From: Leptospira barantonii
GTDB lineage: Bacteria; Spirochaetota; Leptospiria; Leptospirales; Leptospiraceae
NCBI RefSeq assembly: GCF_002811925.1
Contig: NZ_NPDS01000010.1
Coordinates: 124,001 to 188,000 of the forward strand
Direction of reading: 5' to 3'
DNA length: 64,000 bases
A program made the translations under genes and the position numbers. The number at the start of each line of letters is the position of its first letter. The first letter of the stretch is position 1. This document shows, one piece after another, positions 1 to 20,655 of the stretch. The notes below the pieces were generated by a model that made no database searches, was not told where the DNA came from, and saw only the letters and a program-made list of their open reading frames with translations.

Positions 1-2160
<2,160 letters not shown>

Positions 2161-2216
2161 AAATTCTCCGATACAAAAAAAGAACACTCCGTTTTTTTGA
2201 AAACAGGGCAGGCAAA

Positions 2217-5553
<3,337 letters not shown>

Positions 5554-5555
5554 AG

Positions 5556-6947
5556 ATGAACCCCGACTGGAAAAATTATCAAAGACCGTTCTTTCTCGGA
5601 ATCGGCGGTTCCGGAATGTCCTCTCTTGCGTTTTTACTTTTGAGCAAAGGATTGAAAGTCGGGGGCTACGACGGAAAACATTCTTCCGTTGTGGAAAAAC
5701 TCGTCAACGACGGCGCTGTCGTATTACATAAATCTGATATTCTAGAAGTCGAAAATTACGACCTCGCGATCTATTCTTCCGCGATTCGATTGGATTCTCA
5801 TCCGTTGGTAAAGAAGTTTAGAGAGAAAGGAATTCCTTTGGTGCACAGATCCGAATTGTTGCATCAAGTCATGTCCGAAAAAAAACAAATCTCCGTGGCG
5901 GGTTCTCACGGAAAAACGACCACAACCGCGATGACCGTGTTTCTTTTGGAACGATGTGGAATGTCTCCGTCCGTGATGGTGGGCGGAGAGGTTGCGTTTT
6001 TAAATGGAAAGGGCGGTTTTTGGGGTAAGGGAGAATGGGGGGTGTTCGAATCGGACGAGTCCGACGGAACATTCAACAATCATAATGCTGAAATCCGAGT
6101 TCTAACGAACGTAGACGAGGATCACCTCGACTATTATCAGACAAGGGAGAATTTGTTAAGCGCATTCGCCCGTTATATGGATCGTACGACTCGTAGATTG
6201 ATCCTCAATCTGGACGATATCGGAATCGTGGATTCCTTGAATTTGATTCAGGATCGTTCCAAAATTTTGGGGTTTGCAAAAGAGGAAACTTCGAACTCGA
6301 ACAAAATCGTATCGACCCTTGAGGATTCTCGCGTGGCGAAATATACGATCCGAGACGGGGTTTTGTATTTTCGCTTTCAGAAAAAAGAATATTCGTTTTC
6401 TCTAAAATATCCCGGTGAGCATTATTTGAAAAACGCTCTCGCCGCAATCCTGGCCGGTCACGAGGCAGGAGCCGACATCGCCGAACTTGTATCGAAGATC
6501 CCAGACTATTCCGGAGTAAGCAGAAGACTCGAATATATGGGAAGTAAAAACGGAATCGAAGTCTACGACGATTACGGACATCATCCCACCGAAATCAAAG
6601 CGGTGATCCAATCCATGGAAGGATTGAAAAAGGACGGAAGGGCTATCATTCTATTTCAACCGCACCGATATACACGCACTCAAAATCTTTATAAGGAATT
6701 TGCGGAAAGCCTCGATACGGGAGAAACGGTTTATCTTTTACCGATTTATTCCGCGGGAGAGGACCCGATCGACGGGGTCAAAACCGAACTCATCGGAAAT
6801 TCGATGAAAATCCCCGCGAAAATTCTTCCCAAAGAAATCGAAGAAGGGGTCGCCGTTTTGAAAAGTTTTCTAAAACCGGGAGATAAGTTCGTAACTCTCG
6901 GCGCCGGAAACGTTCGGGATTGGGGACTTGCTTTTTTAAAAGATTAG
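5556..6947 (+). CDS. murC: MurC, UDP-MurNAc:L-alanine ligase
   Basis: Cytosolic ATP-dependent ligase that attaches L-alanine to UDP-MurNAc, the first stem-peptide step. Visible motifs are [11 protein letters not shown] in the N-terminal Rossmann domain, the ATP loop [12 protein letters not shown] (written [10 protein letters not shown] in this protein), the DEDHLDYY block, and [13 protein letters not shown] in the C-terminal domain. I chose the ATG two bases after the murG stop, giving 463 residues; a start 60 bases upstream would lie inside murG. It is the last gene of the wall operon and is convergent with the next gene, six bases away. Confidence 0.95.
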   Translation: MNPDWKNYQRPFFLGIGGSGMSSLAFLLLSKGLKVGGYDGKHSSVVEKLVNDGAVVLHKSDILEVENYDLAIYSSAIRLDSHPLVKKFREKGIPLVHRSELLHQVMSEKKQISVAGSHGKTTTTAMTVFLLERCGMSPSVMVGGEVAFLNGKGGFWGKGEWGVFESDESDGTFNNHNAEIRVLTNVDEDHLDYYQTRENLLSAFARYMDRTTRRLILNLDDIGIVDSLNLIQDRSKILGFAKEETSNSNKIVSTLEDSRVAKYTIRDGVLYFRFQKKEYSFSLKYPGEHYLKNALAAILAGHEAGADIAELVSKIPDYSGVSRRLEYMGSKNGIEVYDDYGHHPTEIKAVIQSMEGLKKDGRAIILFQPHRYTRTQNLYKEFAESLDTGETVYLLPIYSAGEDPIDGVKTELIGNSMKIPAKILPKEIEEGVAVLKSFLKPGDKFVTLGAGNVRDWGLAFLKD

Positions 6948-6953
6948 AATATT

Positions 6954-7781
6954 CTAATTTAAAGATTCGATTCGGATCTGAAGATCCTTTTTTTCTTCCG
7001 GATCGGTCGTCAGCTCCAAAACCTTTTTGTAGTCGGCCTTCGCTTCTTCCTTTTGGTTCAATTCTTCATAAGCGTTCGCACGGAAGAATAAGACCGAAGA
7101 CAAATCCCCGTTCGGATATTTTGCAACGTAGGTATTGAACGTAGAGACCGCAGATTTGAAACTTCCCGTTTCCAGATAAGAAATTCCTAAATTGAATAGT
7201 GCGTCGTGTTTTTTATCCGCGTTTTTCGTATCGTTTGAGTCGATTGCCTTTTGAAAAAATTGGATCGCCTTCGGATATTCTCGCGCTTCGAAGTAATACA
7301 CTCCGACTTGAAAGTTGGCTTTGATTCCGTTCGGGTCCTTGGATAGAGCTTCGAGATATTCCTTTTCCAAGTTTCTCCGCGCGTATGCTCCTCGAAGTAA
7401 CTTGAGAATCATCTTCGTATCCGGCATTCCGGTGATCTTGTCGATGAGACTTCCGTTCTGATCCAGAAAAAGAATCGAAGGATAACCCTTGATTCCGTAT
7501 TTGCGTTTTAAGTTCGGAAACGTATCGCCATCCAAAGAAAGAGCGACAAACTTGGAGAGTTCGAGTTGCACTTCCTTTTTCGGATAGATTTCATTCTTCA
7601 GAGTTTTGCAGTAACCGCACCAATCCGCGTAAACGTCTATAAAGATCGGTTTGCCGTCGGTCTTCGCTTTTTCAAACGCGGTCTTAACCGATTTTTCCCA
7701 TCGGATTTCGGCGGAGACGGGGGAAACGAAAAGGATCAGTAAAAATGCGGAAATAGCAAAACGTAAGTTCTTCATTCTCAA
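6954..7781 (-). CDS. Exported thioredoxin-fold protein with TPR repeats
   Basis: A 275-residue protein: hydrophobic signal peptide (to about residue 24, VSPVSA then E), a thioredoxin-like domain with the redox motif WCGYC (cysteines 55 and 58) in residues 30-130, then about four TPR-like helical repeats in residues 140-275 (for example [17 protein letters not shown]). The domain resembles the DsbD C-terminal/thioredoxin_7 group, suggesting periplasmic disulfide reduction or protein folding, with the TPRs binding a partner. A second in-frame ATG lies two codons in. It is convergent with murC. The exact substrate is not deducible. Confidence 0.75.
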   Translation of the reverse strand: MRMKNLRFAISAFLLILFVSPVSAEIRWEKSVKTAFEKAKTDGKPIFIDVYADWCGYCKTLKNEIYPKKEVQLELSKFVALSLDGDTFPNLKRKYGIKGYPSILFLDQNGSLIDKITGMPDTKMILKLLRGAYARRNLEKEYLEALSKDPNGIKANFQVGVYYFEAREYPKAIQFFQKAIDSNDTKNADKKHDALFNLGISYLETGSFKSAVSTFNTYVAKYPNGDLSSVLFFRANAYEELNQKEEAKADYKKVLELTTDPEEKKDLQIRIESLN

Positions 7782-7905
7782 TCATCAGACTCTTTTGCGA
7801 ACGCTTTAGCGAGCGTTTTCTTTTGGAAGAATCGCAAAAATACGGTTGTCGGAGAACCGGAGGCCCGGAAAACTAGGGGCAGATTTTGTAAAGGAAACTC
7901 GGTTC

Positions 7906-8184
7906 ATGGAATTTTTATTACAGTTGGAAAGCATTCTGAAAAAGAGAAAACAGGATCTTCCCGATAAATCTTATACCGCCGATTTGTTCCGTGGTGGAGT
8001 GGATCGAATTCTGAAAAAAGTAGGGGAAGAGGCCGGAGAGGTCATCATCGCCGCTAAGAACTCGGACAAAAAAGAACTCACACACGAAGCGGCCGATCTT
8101 CTTTTTCATCTGCAAGTGTTGCTCGTCGAACAAGGAATTTCTTTGCAAGACATCGTGGAAGAACTTCGCAAACGCCATTCTTAA
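7906..8184 (+). CDS. hisE: HisE, phosphoribosyl-ATP pyrophosphatase
   Basis: Cytosolic enzyme of histidine synthesis that removes pyrophosphate from phosphoribosyl-ATP. The 92-residue protein has the MazG-like metal site of the family: [15 protein letters not shown], followed by [15 protein letters not shown] chose the ATG at 7906, which has AAGGA nine bases upstream; a start 60 bases earlier adds an unconserved 20-residue leader. No other his gene is adjacent, so the pathway is scattered, unlike operon-type bacteria. The next gene begins one base after its stop. Confidence 0.9.
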   Translation: MEFLLQLESILKKRKQDLPDKSYTADLFRGGVDRILKKVGEEAGEVIIAAKNSDKKELTHEAADLLFHLQVLLVEQGISLQDIVEELRKRHS

Positions 8185-8185
8185 A

Positions 8186-10094
<1,909 letters not shown>

Positions 10095-10117
<23 letters not shown>

Positions 10118-10246
10118 AGTCAGGCGGCCCCACCCGCTTTTGGGTGGGGGGTGAGGCGGTGGGAGATTTCCCAAAAAACTCTATATCACAGAAACGTCCG
10201 CGATTCAACGAAAAAATAACCGCAAAAATTGTGGGAACTCCTACGA
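10095..10246 (-). repeat. Dispersed palindrome-bounded element, copy A
   Basis: Read on the minus strand this 152 bp stretch matches the layout of the elements at 15829-15977 and 42365-42526: a left palindrome (TTGTGGGAACTCCTAC on the plus strand at 10229-10244), about 65 bases of weakly conserved sequence, TTTTGGGAAATCTCCCAC, a GC-rich hairpin (CCCCACCC 10128-10135 with GGGTGGGG 10142-10149), a GGCCGCCT block, and a right palindrome half TTGTCGGAACAA. The right end lies inside the 3' end of the GT-C-like gene. The hairpin could also act as a transcription stop, though no long T-run follows. Confidence 0.7.
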
Positions 10247-10290
10247 AATCGCCTCGTGCAAAAAACGATTTTCTAGAAAATCAAAAAATT

Positions 10291-10998
10291 CTAATATTCA
10301 AAATTAAGAATGGATTTAGCGGGAGTGACGATCTGAAAAATATTTTTGCTCGGAGAATTTTTGTTCAGCGCGTCCTTTGGAAAACGCACCAAAAAACGAT
10401 AGATATGTTCCGTTTCCGCGGTCACGTCCGAATCGTATAGAATCGTTCCCGACGGATAAACCCCGGGTGGAACCGTATGATACGGATAACCGAACGTTCC
10501 GTAAACCGGAAGAGCCGAAAAACGGGAATTGCGAACCCTTGCCGTAAACGTCTGCGCGTAGTAACTCCAAATTTTTTCGGAAGCCTTATCGTTTAAGGAA
10601 AATTGAAACTCCAAAAACTCCGGCAGGACCCTCGTTTCGGGAACGATCTGAAACAGAATGTAAATCCCTTCGTTGCCGTTGAGAGAATTTACTTCCTTCC
10701 ATCGTTCGACCCGATCCTTGGGAATTCGGGAAGCCAGTTCGTTTTTGAGATCCTTACGAATTTCGTCCAAATCCTCTTTTTCGATTTTGGACGCGGAAAC
10801 GTAAAAACCCGCGCCGTAATAGGGAAGTTCCGTGAGACGATTAGGCTCTCCTTTGAGTCTTAGGGTCTTACTCGAACAGCTTAAAAGAAAAATCGAATAT
10901 AGGAATATTATAAAAAACGAAAGTATCTTTCGTGTGAGTTCGGTTTCGGTCTTCGAAGCCGGATTTATACGATCAGTTTGGTTCCGCACGAAGGACAA
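10291..10998 (-). CDS. Putative lipoprotein, last gene of the ccm cluster
   Basis: A 235-residue protein I do not recognise. It has a charged leader, a hydrophobic segment, and a lipobox FLLSC followed by SSK at about residue 42, so it is probably lipid-anchored. The rest is a mixed alpha/beta sequence with no motif I can name. The ATG used here overlaps the upstream zinc-ribbon gene by 34 bases; the 28-residue leader before the hydrophobic helix is long, and a non-ATG start nearer to the helix is possible. It is the last gene of the minus-strand cytochrome c maturation cluster, but nothing ties it to haem by sequence. Confidence 0.6.
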   Translation of the reverse strand: MSFVRNQTDRINPASKTETELTRKILSFFIIFLYSIFLLSCSSKTLRLKGEPNRLTELPYYGAGFYVSASKIEKEDLDEIRKDLKNELASRIPKDRVERWKEVNSLNGNEGIYILFQIVPETRVLPEFLEFQFSLNDKASEKIWSYYAQTFTARVRNSRFSALPVYGTFGYPYHTVPPGVYPSGTILYDSDVTAETEHIYRFLVRFPKDALNKNSPSKNIFQIVTPAKSILNFEY

Positions 10999-11378
10999 AA
11001 TTTTGCTCCGTAGATTTCGATTTTAAAACCGCATTCGTGACAGTATTTGGTGAGAATTTCTCCGGAACTCGGAGAAGAAACCTGAATCGGTTTTGGAATG
11101 TTCTGCGCGATCACTCGGATCTTCTCGTCGAAATCCTCCAGATCCTTTACGATTCCGGAAGAGATGTTTTGAAATTCGGTTTCGGTGAGTTTGCCCGTGT
11201 CGAATTCGATTTTAATGTCTCGCAAATTTTCGAGGATGACTTCGCGTCGATTGATGAGTTCTTGTTTTTCGGATTCCGTTTCGGAAGCCTTTGCGTTGAT
11301 CGCAAATCGAACGTATAAAAACGGGGAGACTACGATTCCTAAAAGAACGATATAAAACGGAATGAGTAAAAGATCCAT
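10965..11378 (-). CDS. CcmI-like membrane protein with C-terminal zinc ribbon
   Basis: A 137-residue protein with one N-terminal membrane helix (residues 4-26), a helical middle (KQELINRREVILENLRDIK then FDTGKLTETEFQNI, residues 38-72), and a C-terminal zinc ribbon with cysteines 113, 116, 128 and 131 (CHEC and CPSC). The helix-plus-coil part resembles the CcmI/CycH start, where a similar L.DL..DY..GK(L/I) segment follows the membrane helix. It starts one base from the CcmH-like gene's stop, which supports a role in cytochrome c maturation. The zinc ribbon is not part of classical CcmI, so the function is an inference. Confidence 0.6.
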   Translation of the reverse strand: MDLLLIPFYIVLLGIVVSPFLYVRFAINAKASETESEKQELINRREVILENLRDIKIEFDTGKLTETEFQNISSGIVKDLEDFDEKIRVIAQNIPKPIQVSSPSSGEILTKYCHECGFKIEIYGAKFCPSCGTKLIV

Positions 11379-11967
11379 TACTTCTGTTTTTCCTGTATTT
11401 CGGAAAGATATCTCTGAAAAGAATCTTCGCCTTGTTTTACGTTTTTGCCGGACTCGGTTTTTGCCGCGTTCGGATTTTTACGTTTGATGAATAAGTAGAT
11501 AAAAAGAATTCCGAGTAACCCGGCGAGCACAAGACTTAGATTGATCCAAGTGGAATCCGGGGTCGCAAGAATATTCTCTCCAAAACCGAAAACGACTGAG
11601 TTCGCCATTCCGGTATTACCGGCTTCCACGAATTTTTGAATCACAGGATCTGTTAGGGCTTCTTCTCCGAAACCGTTGACCATCTTGTTTACGATTACGT
11701 CCGCACTTTCACCCTTTTGAATTCTGTTTTCGATAAACAGTTTCAGTTTTGCGGAAACCGTACAATTGTTAAACGAACAACTTTTGATCGTAATCGATGG
11801 AATACAAATACAACGGATTCTGGAAGTGACCTCGTGAAAGGTTCGGATCTGATCCGGTTCGGTAAGATTGGTGAACGTAGAATCAGCGGAAACGTCGGAA
11901 AGTTTGAGCACGGGAAGAGCCGCAGACCAGATCGCGAATATGATTAGAATTTTAGAATATTCTTTTT

Positions 11968-11971
<4 letters not shown>
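11378..11971 (-). CDS. CcmH-like cytochrome c maturation protein
   Basis: A 197-residue protein with a signal/anchor helix, a soluble domain, and a second membrane helix at about residues 140-163. The segment IENRIQKGESADVIVNKMVNGFGEEALTDP matches the CcmH/CycL core, where a helix, G(E/K)S, and a YGE.VL..P turn occur. The usual redox motif LRCxxC is replaced by RCIC (cysteines 54 and 56), with two further cysteines at 65 and 70. I chose the ATG that overlaps the ccmF stop (ATGA); an earlier start would add 32 residues inside ccmF. CcmH normally presents reduced apocytochrome to CcmF in the periplasm. Confidence 0.75.
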
Positions 11972-14157
<2,186 letters not shown>

Positions 14158-14178
14158 ATTAGAAAATTGGAATCCTTT

Positions 14179-14574
14179 TTACTTGTTTTCTTCCGAATAG
14201 TCGGCTTCGTATTTGGAAGCGCATTTCGCCTCCACGTGATCGGAGACGAGAACCCCGTCCTTCATATAACCGTCCACTCGGGCTCTGGTTCCTTCCTTAA
14301 AGGCGTCGGGGAGCAGAGATTCTCCGGTGAAAAAAACCGGGATTTGTTTTTCGTTAAATTCTAAGATGAACTTTGCGGTTTTGCCTTCCCGAACCACGGA
14401 GCCTAATTTCACAAAACCTCTTACTCTCAAAAGGTCGTCATGATATTTGGCGGGGGAAGCGGCGAGTTCGGAAGCGTCGAGAAGAGTGTATGATGTTTCC
14501 TTGGAAGAGAAATATGCGATGGAGCCGAGGGATACAAGGATGATCCCTGCGAGGACCGTAAATTTGATGTTCAT
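14179..14574 (-). CDS. ccmE: CcmE haem chaperone, CxxxY variant
   Basis: Membrane-anchored periplasmic haem chaperone of 131 residues: one N-terminal helix (residues 5-24), then the CcmE OB-fold with VRGFVKLGSV (51-60), FILEFNEKQIPVFFTG and VDGYMKDGVLVSDHVEAKC. The position usually occupied by the haem-binding histidine (HxxxY) carries cysteine 118 with tyrosine 122, i.e. CxxxY. This variant is known from Desulfovibrio and archaea. It is the first gene of the minus-strand ccm cluster; genes for CcmABCD are not in this window. Confidence 0.9.
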   Translation of the reverse strand: MNIKFTVLAGIILVSLGSIAYFSSKETSYTLLDASELAASPAKYHDDLLRVRGFVKLGSVVREGKTAKFILEFNEKQIPVFFTGESLLPDAFKEGTRARVDGYMKDGVLVSDHVEAKCASKYEADYSEENK

Positions 14575-14677
14575 CGTTAAAGTTCCGATCGATTGTTTTT
14601 GTTTTAGACCATGAAATCAGAACGGACGGTCGGAGAAAAGTGGAAATATCCCCGTTTTATTCCGTTCTATGCCCGAT

Positions 14678-15448
14678 TCAGGAATTTCGGATCTTATGAA
14701 CGAGAATTCCGATCCATTCCTTGATCGATATCGTGGAGTTTTCCAGACACGACGTGGAAGGGAAAAAGTTATCGAGGGTCAGAACCGATTTCTGAGTTCT
14801 AAAATCCGTGGGAAACGGAATGATCGTAATCCCCTTTTCCTGAAAGATCTCCACGGATCGTTTCATGTGGAAGGAGGAAGTGACCAAAATCACCGAGGAC
14901 CAACCGCGTTCTTTGAGCAACTCGACCGCAAATCTCTTATTCTCCGCCGTGTTTCTGCTTTTGGATTCCAGGATCAGGGAAGAATCCGGTATGCCCATCT
15001 GCTTTAAAAATCTTCCCGCGGGTTCAGACTCGGGAACTTCCTGATAAAAAAGATTTCCGGAACCGCCGGAGAATAGAATTCTCGGGGCCTTTCTGGCGTT
15101 GTAAAGTCTTACCGTTTCGGTCAGTCTTTCGGCGCTGTTGTAGAGTTCAACGGGTTCGTCGTGAATGCTCAAGGTGGAAACCATTCCGCCTAACACGAGT
15201 ATGACGTCCGCCTTCGGAACTTTTTCGAGGGAAACGGGCGGATAATAAATTTCCAAGGATCGGATGAGAGTTTGAGAAACCGAACTCGTGGATAAGATCC
15301 AGAGAAACAAAACCGGAATCCAAACCGAGAATTTTTCTTTCCAGGTTCTGAGTTTCGCTCCGACAAAAAGAAGAATCACAAGAACCAAGGACAACGGAAA
15401 CAGTACGAGTGTAACGAGTTTGGAAATCGAAAATAAGATCGTGGACAT
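14678..15448 (-). CDS. YdcF/ElyC-type DUF218 membrane protein
   Basis: A 256-residue protein with two N-terminal membrane helices (about residues 8-28 and 40-58) followed by a DUF218 domain. Family marks seen are ADVILVLGGMVST near residue 82, a glutamate-rich A..L segment, RILFSGGSGN, and ESKSRNTAEN near residue 163, then VILVTSSFHMKRS. E. coli relatives ElyC and SanA affect envelope integrity and lipid-carrier or peptidoglycan balance; the reaction of this protein is unknown. It stands about 100 bases upstream of ccmE on the same strand and is probably transcribed separately or at the head of that cluster. Confidence 0.8.
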   Translation of the reverse strand: MSTILFSISKLVTLVLFPLSLVLVILLFVGAKLRTWKEKFSVWIPVLFLWILSTSSVSQTLIRSLEIYYPPVSLEKVPKADVILVLGGMVSTLSIHDEPVELYNSAERLTETVRLYNARKAPRILFSGGSGNLFYQEVPESEPAGRFLKQMGIPDSSLILESKSRNTAENKRFAVELLKERGWSSVILVTSSFHMKRSVEIFQEKGITIIPFPTDFRTQKSVLTLDNFFPSTSCLENSTISIKEWIGILVHKIRNS

Positions 15449-15504
15449 GAATGGATCGGGACTACGTCCCGTTCTCCTTATAGGATTAACGAAACGAGTA
15501 GGAA

Positions 15505-15684
15505 TTATTCGAGCAGTTTTCCGCCGACCGCCCAGTTTTCTTTGGCTACTTCTTCGATTACGATGTAAGTCACTGCGGGAGGTTTACCTGCGACCTTATG
15601 TAAGGTTTCGGAAAATTCTTTTACGATTTCCTCTTTTTGTTCGCGAGTGAGAGGACCGGCTACTTGTAAATTTACGTAAGGCAT
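15505..15684 (-). CDS. 4-oxalocrotonate tautomerase-like enzyme
   Basis: A 59-residue protein in which the first residue after the initiator methionine is proline (MPYVNLQVAG), the catalytic base of the tautomerase superfamily. The helix LTREQKEEIVKEFSETLHKV and the following TYIVIEEV strand fit the beta-alpha-beta fold. These enzymes act as homohexamers on enol/keto substrates. I chose the second ATG because the family requires Pro1 after methionine removal; the upstream start would bury it. The physiological substrate is not evident. Confidence 0.85.
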   Translation of the reverse strand: MPYVNLQVAGPLTREQKEEIVKEFSETLHKVAGKPPAVTYIVIEEVAKENWAVGGKLLE

Positions 15685-15828
15685 GTGGAACGACTCCGTT
15701 TGAATTGAAAGAAAAACGATTTCGAAGGTCGCGAGTTTACACCGAATCGACGAACGCAATCGTTTGCTCTTTTCAAATCAAAGAAATCCGTAGCGAAATT
15801 GTAAATCGGTTTTCCGATTTCCGAGAAT

Positions 15829-15977
15829 GTTCCGACAGGGTTGTCGTTTTGCGATTGCGAGTATGTGTTTTTTGTGATAAAGGGAATTGTCCGAAGATTT
15901 CCCACGAAGCCCGCCTCCACCGCCCAATGAGGGTGGGGGCCGACGTGATCACTACAACATCGTCGGAACTCCGACAA
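15829..15977 (+). repeat. Dispersed palindrome-bounded element, copy B
   Basis: Intergenic stretch between the tautomerase and the Cys-rich lipoprotein genes. From left to right: a degraded palindrome (TTCCGACAGGG, 15830-15840), a TTTTGTGATAA-like spacer, GATTTCCCAC at 15896-15905, CCCGCC, an imperfect hairpin (CCACCGCCC 15917-15925 with GGGTGG 15931-15936), GGGGGCC, GTGATCAC, and a right palindrome GTCGGAACTCCGAC at 15962-15975. The order and spacing match copy C on the same strand and copy A on the other strand. Confidence 0.7.
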
Positions 15978-15999
15978 CCTTCCCGTGATCACGAGAATT

Positions 16000-16374
16000 T
16001 CAAAGTCCGTCCGGAGTGAACGCGGCCCGATACGCTTCGGGAGGACAGGTCAAATACGAACAGGATTTTGCACCCGAGTTCTCCGAGTCTTCGGTCCAAA
16101 CTCCTTTTACAGTCAGATCCGCACACGAAACTTTCACCGAGTTCGATTTCTGACGTCCGGACGAACGGCCTTGGCAACTCCAAACGGGAATGTTCGTAAA
16201 ACAGGAACAGTTTCCCTGAAACGCCTGCGTGTCCGTGCAGTAAACGCAATCGGAACGGGTTTCGCTGAACGCGCCCGCGAGAAGACGAACCGTTTGATCC
16301 TTTTCGTATTCGTCCTTGTCCTTTTGACAAAATAGAATCGGAATGATTAAGAATATTAGAATATACTGTTTCAT
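16000..16374 (-). CDS. Small cysteine-rich lipoprotein
   Basis: A 124-residue protein with a hydrophobic leader ending in a lipobox-like PILFC (cysteine 16) followed by a charged QKDKDEYEKD linker. The mature part has eight further cysteines (for example DCVYC, NCSC and CSYLTC), suggesting disulfide bonds or metal binding. I know no family for it. It lies eight bases after the TonB-dependent receptor gene, so it is very likely co-transcribed and may be a surface or periplasmic accessory for the same substrate. Confidence 0.6.
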   Translation of the reverse strand: MKQYILIFLIIPILFCQKDKDEYEKDQTVRLLAGAFSETRSDCVYCTDTQAFQGNCSCFTNIPVWSCQGRSSGRQKSNSVKVSCADLTVKGVWTEDSENSGAKSCSYLTCPPEAYRAAFTPDGL

Positions 16375-16382
16375 AAAATCTC

Positions 16383-18716
<2,334 letters not shown>

Positions 18717-18777
18717 GCGAAACTCCCGGACAAAAAGTCCATTTTAAAACGAAATCGGGTGAAAACGATTTTGAATT

Positions 18778-19101
18778 TTAGGAGTGAAGAGGAGGGGCCC
18801 TACCGAGGCGGATCGGATCGAAGCTAAACGTAAGAACGAAGATTTCGGAAGTATAAAATTCTTCCCTTTGAAAAATGGGAGAGGATAGGGAAGACTGAAA
18901 ATCAGGATTCCAAAAAGAATGAGTGCCTCTTTGAAACTGGCAAATCGGACAAGACTGCGCTTGTTGGTAGTCGTGATCGACGGAATAGGCTGGTTCTCCG
19001 AAAGTCCGATTCTCTCTTTCTGTGTGCGTATGAAGTCCCGCGCTTACAAAGAGCGTAAGCAGAATTGCCAGAAATCCGGATTTGAGAACTTTTGTGATCA
19101 T
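18778..19101 (-). CDS. Small His-rich exported protein upstream of the receptor
   Basis: A 107-residue protein with a hydrophobic export signal (residues 7-22) followed by GLHTHTE, VDHDYQQAQ and SCPICQF. Histidines, acidic residues and a CPxC pair in a short mature protein are typical of metal-binding companions of TonB-dependent receptors. I infer a periplasmic metal-handling role, not a defined reaction. It is 61 bases upstream of the receptor gene on the same strand and is probably the first gene of that operon; an AT-rich Fur-like sequence lies just upstream. Confidence 0.5.
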   Translation of the reverse strand: MITKVLKSGFLAILLTLFVSAGLHTHTERENRTFGEPAYSVDHDYQQAQSCPICQFQRGTHSFWNPDFQSSLSSPIFQREEFYTSEIFVLTFSFDPIRLGRAPPLHS

Positions 19102-19112
19102 TTCGTTTTAAT

Positions 19113-19131
19113 GCTAATGATAAGCCAATAT
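19113..19131. promoter_or_regulatory. Possible Fur-type operator
   Basis: GCTAATGATAAGCCAATAT, beginning 12 bases upstream of the His-rich protein's ATG, matches 11 of the first 13 positions of the classical GATAATGATAATCATTATC Fur box but little of the second half. Position in front of a receptor operon makes an iron- or zinc-responsive site plausible. The match is one-sided, so it is only a candidate. Confidence 0.25.
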
Positions 19132-19248
19132 TAATAAGACGGGAAAGAATGTAAAATCATAATTCCTGAATTTTTACGGTTTGTTTCTTTTCCATTTATT
19201 CACTTTACTCGGAAATATTTTTTCCAATTCTTTATAAACGGAGGGATC

Positions 19249-19557
19249 ATGTTAGAACTAAGACCCAACTGCGAAAATTGCGATAAACCACTGCCTCCGG
19301 AATCCGTCGAAGCGATGATCTGCACGTTCGAATGTACGTTTTGTGTTTCTTGTTACGATCAATTTCTTTTCGGAATCTGCCCGAACTGCGGAGGAAATTT
19401 CGTTCCACGTCCGATTCGCCCTGTGAACAACTGGAACGGCGACAACTACTTGGGAAAATATCCGGCAAGTACGAAGAAAAAATTTCGACCTATCAATGTG
19501 GAAGCGCATCTCGAATTCGTTAAAAAACTTTCTTCAATACCGCCTGAAAAAAGATAA
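19249..19557 (+). CDS. DUF1272 zinc-binding protein
   Basis: A 102-residue protein whose N-terminal half matches the DUF1272 family: MLELRPNCENCDKPLPP, then CTFECTFCVSC and GICPNCGGNFVPRPIRP. Eight cysteines (8, 11, 25, 29, 32, 35, 44, 47) would bind two zinc ions. The family is widespread and of unknown function; the C-terminal 45 residues here are an extension. AGGGAGG-type sequence (GGAGGG) six bases upstream of the ATG supports the start. It is convergent with the FecR gene. Confidence 0.85.
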   Translation: MLELRPNCENCDKPLPPESVEAMICTFECTFCVSCYDQFLFGICPNCGGNFVPRPIRPVNNWNGDNYLGKYPASTKKKFRPINVEAHLEFVKKLSSIPPEKR

Positions 19558-19590
19558 ACGAGCCGAGGACGAATGGAAATTTTTAAAGGG

Positions 19591-20655
19591 TCATTGTCGC
19601 AGAGTGGACATTTCTACGATCGAGGATTTGGGAATTCGAATCAAACCCGAGTCGATCGTATAAATCGAATAGAAGTCCCCGATTTCGGTAAGATATCCTT
19701 CCTTGATTTTCCCGTCGTTTGTCGTGATCTGAACATAGGGTCTCGAAGACCAACTTTCGGAATTTCTAATATTCTCGATCGAATCCAAATCGACCTTGTC
19801 GTATTCTTTCGGAGAATTTCCTTCGCGGATTCTTTTTACGGAATCCAGTTGGGAATGTAGAGCGGATTCTTCCTTAGGGGACATTTTGTTGATGGATATC
19901 CGATAGGTTTGGGAAGAATCGTTCGCCTCGCCCGTGTTAGTCGCTTCTGCTATAAAACCGGGTTCGACCGCGATCGGTTTTTCGGAAACATTCAAAGAAT
20001 TTAATATTTCTACTTTGATGTGTCCTTCTATCAAAACGATTTTTTCCTTATCCGGATTTGCGGAAACCAACAAGGAGGTTCCGAGCAGAACGGAACGAAT
20101 ATGAGGACTGTTCACTTCCACGATGGAACCTTCGCGTTTTGATACGGAAGAAAAAAGAATGGAACCTTCCTGAACTTCGATTCTCAGAGTTTGTGAATCG
20201 GATTTTGCAGTGAAACGCGTTTTGGGAAACGCACGTATGGAGAATTCTCCTTGTCCGTTTAAACCGAGATCACAGGTTGAATTTTCCTGCGTCTGTAATT
20301 GAATCTCGTTTCCGATTTGAGTTTGTTCGCAGATTCCTTGAGACGCCTTTTTGTTTAAGACGATTTTGTAAGAATCCCCTCTCGTTTGATAATATAAGAA
20401 CGTTCCGAAAACGATTAAAAGAGAAGCCGCCGCCAAAAGAAAGGCTCCGGTTTTCTTTTGCCAAGAAATCGTATGAACTTTTTGCGGAATCGGAAAATCT
20501 TCGGGATCTAAAGAACCTAAAAGGGTTTTGACTCGGATTAAATCGAAATATTCTCTGAGAGCCTCCGGATCGTTTTTCAATTCTTCCGGAAGTTCTTTGG
20601 ATTTTTGCGAATCCGAAAATAAGTGAAGTAGATTTTCTTTTGAATGTTCTTTCAT
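19591..20655 (-). CDS. FecR-type anti-sigma regulator with C-terminal Sm-like module
   Basis: A 354-residue membrane regulator: cytoplasmic N-terminal part (to about 85), one membrane helix (TGAFLLAAASLLIVFGTFLYY), a periplasmic FecR-like beta domain with GEFSIRAFPKTRFTA and VNSPHIRSVLLGTSLLV, and a final 50 residues (304-354) of short strands, with a DGKIKEGY turn and IRIPKSSI end, resembling a small Sm-like barrel. The ATG overlaps the stop of the sigma gene, the classic sigma/anti-sigma pairing, so it probably holds the sigma factor inactive. A start 153 bases upstream is possible but lies within the sigma gene. Confidence 0.8.
   Translation of the reverse strand: MKEHSKENLLHLFSDSQKSKELPEELKNDPEALREYFDLIRVKTLLGSLDPEDFPIPQKVHTISWQKKTGAFLLAAASLLIVFGTFLYYQTRGDSYKIVLNKKASQGICEQTQIGNEIQLQTQENSTCDLGLNGQGEFSIRAFPKTRFTAKSDSQTLRIEVQEGSILFSSVSKREGSIVEVNSPHIRSVLLGTSLLVSANPDKEKIVLIEGHIKVEILNSLNVSEKPIAVEPGFIAEATNTGEANDSSQTYRISINKMSPKEESALHSQLDSVKRIREGNSPKEYDKVDLDSIENIRNSESWSSRPYVQITTNDGKIKEGYLTEIGDFYSIYTIDSGLIRIPKSSIVEMSTLRQ

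Noticed and set aside
7800..7817. AACGCT/AGCGTT hairpin upstream of hisE
   Set aside because: Only a 6-bp stem, no T-run, and not downstream of a plus-strand gene; most likely chance.
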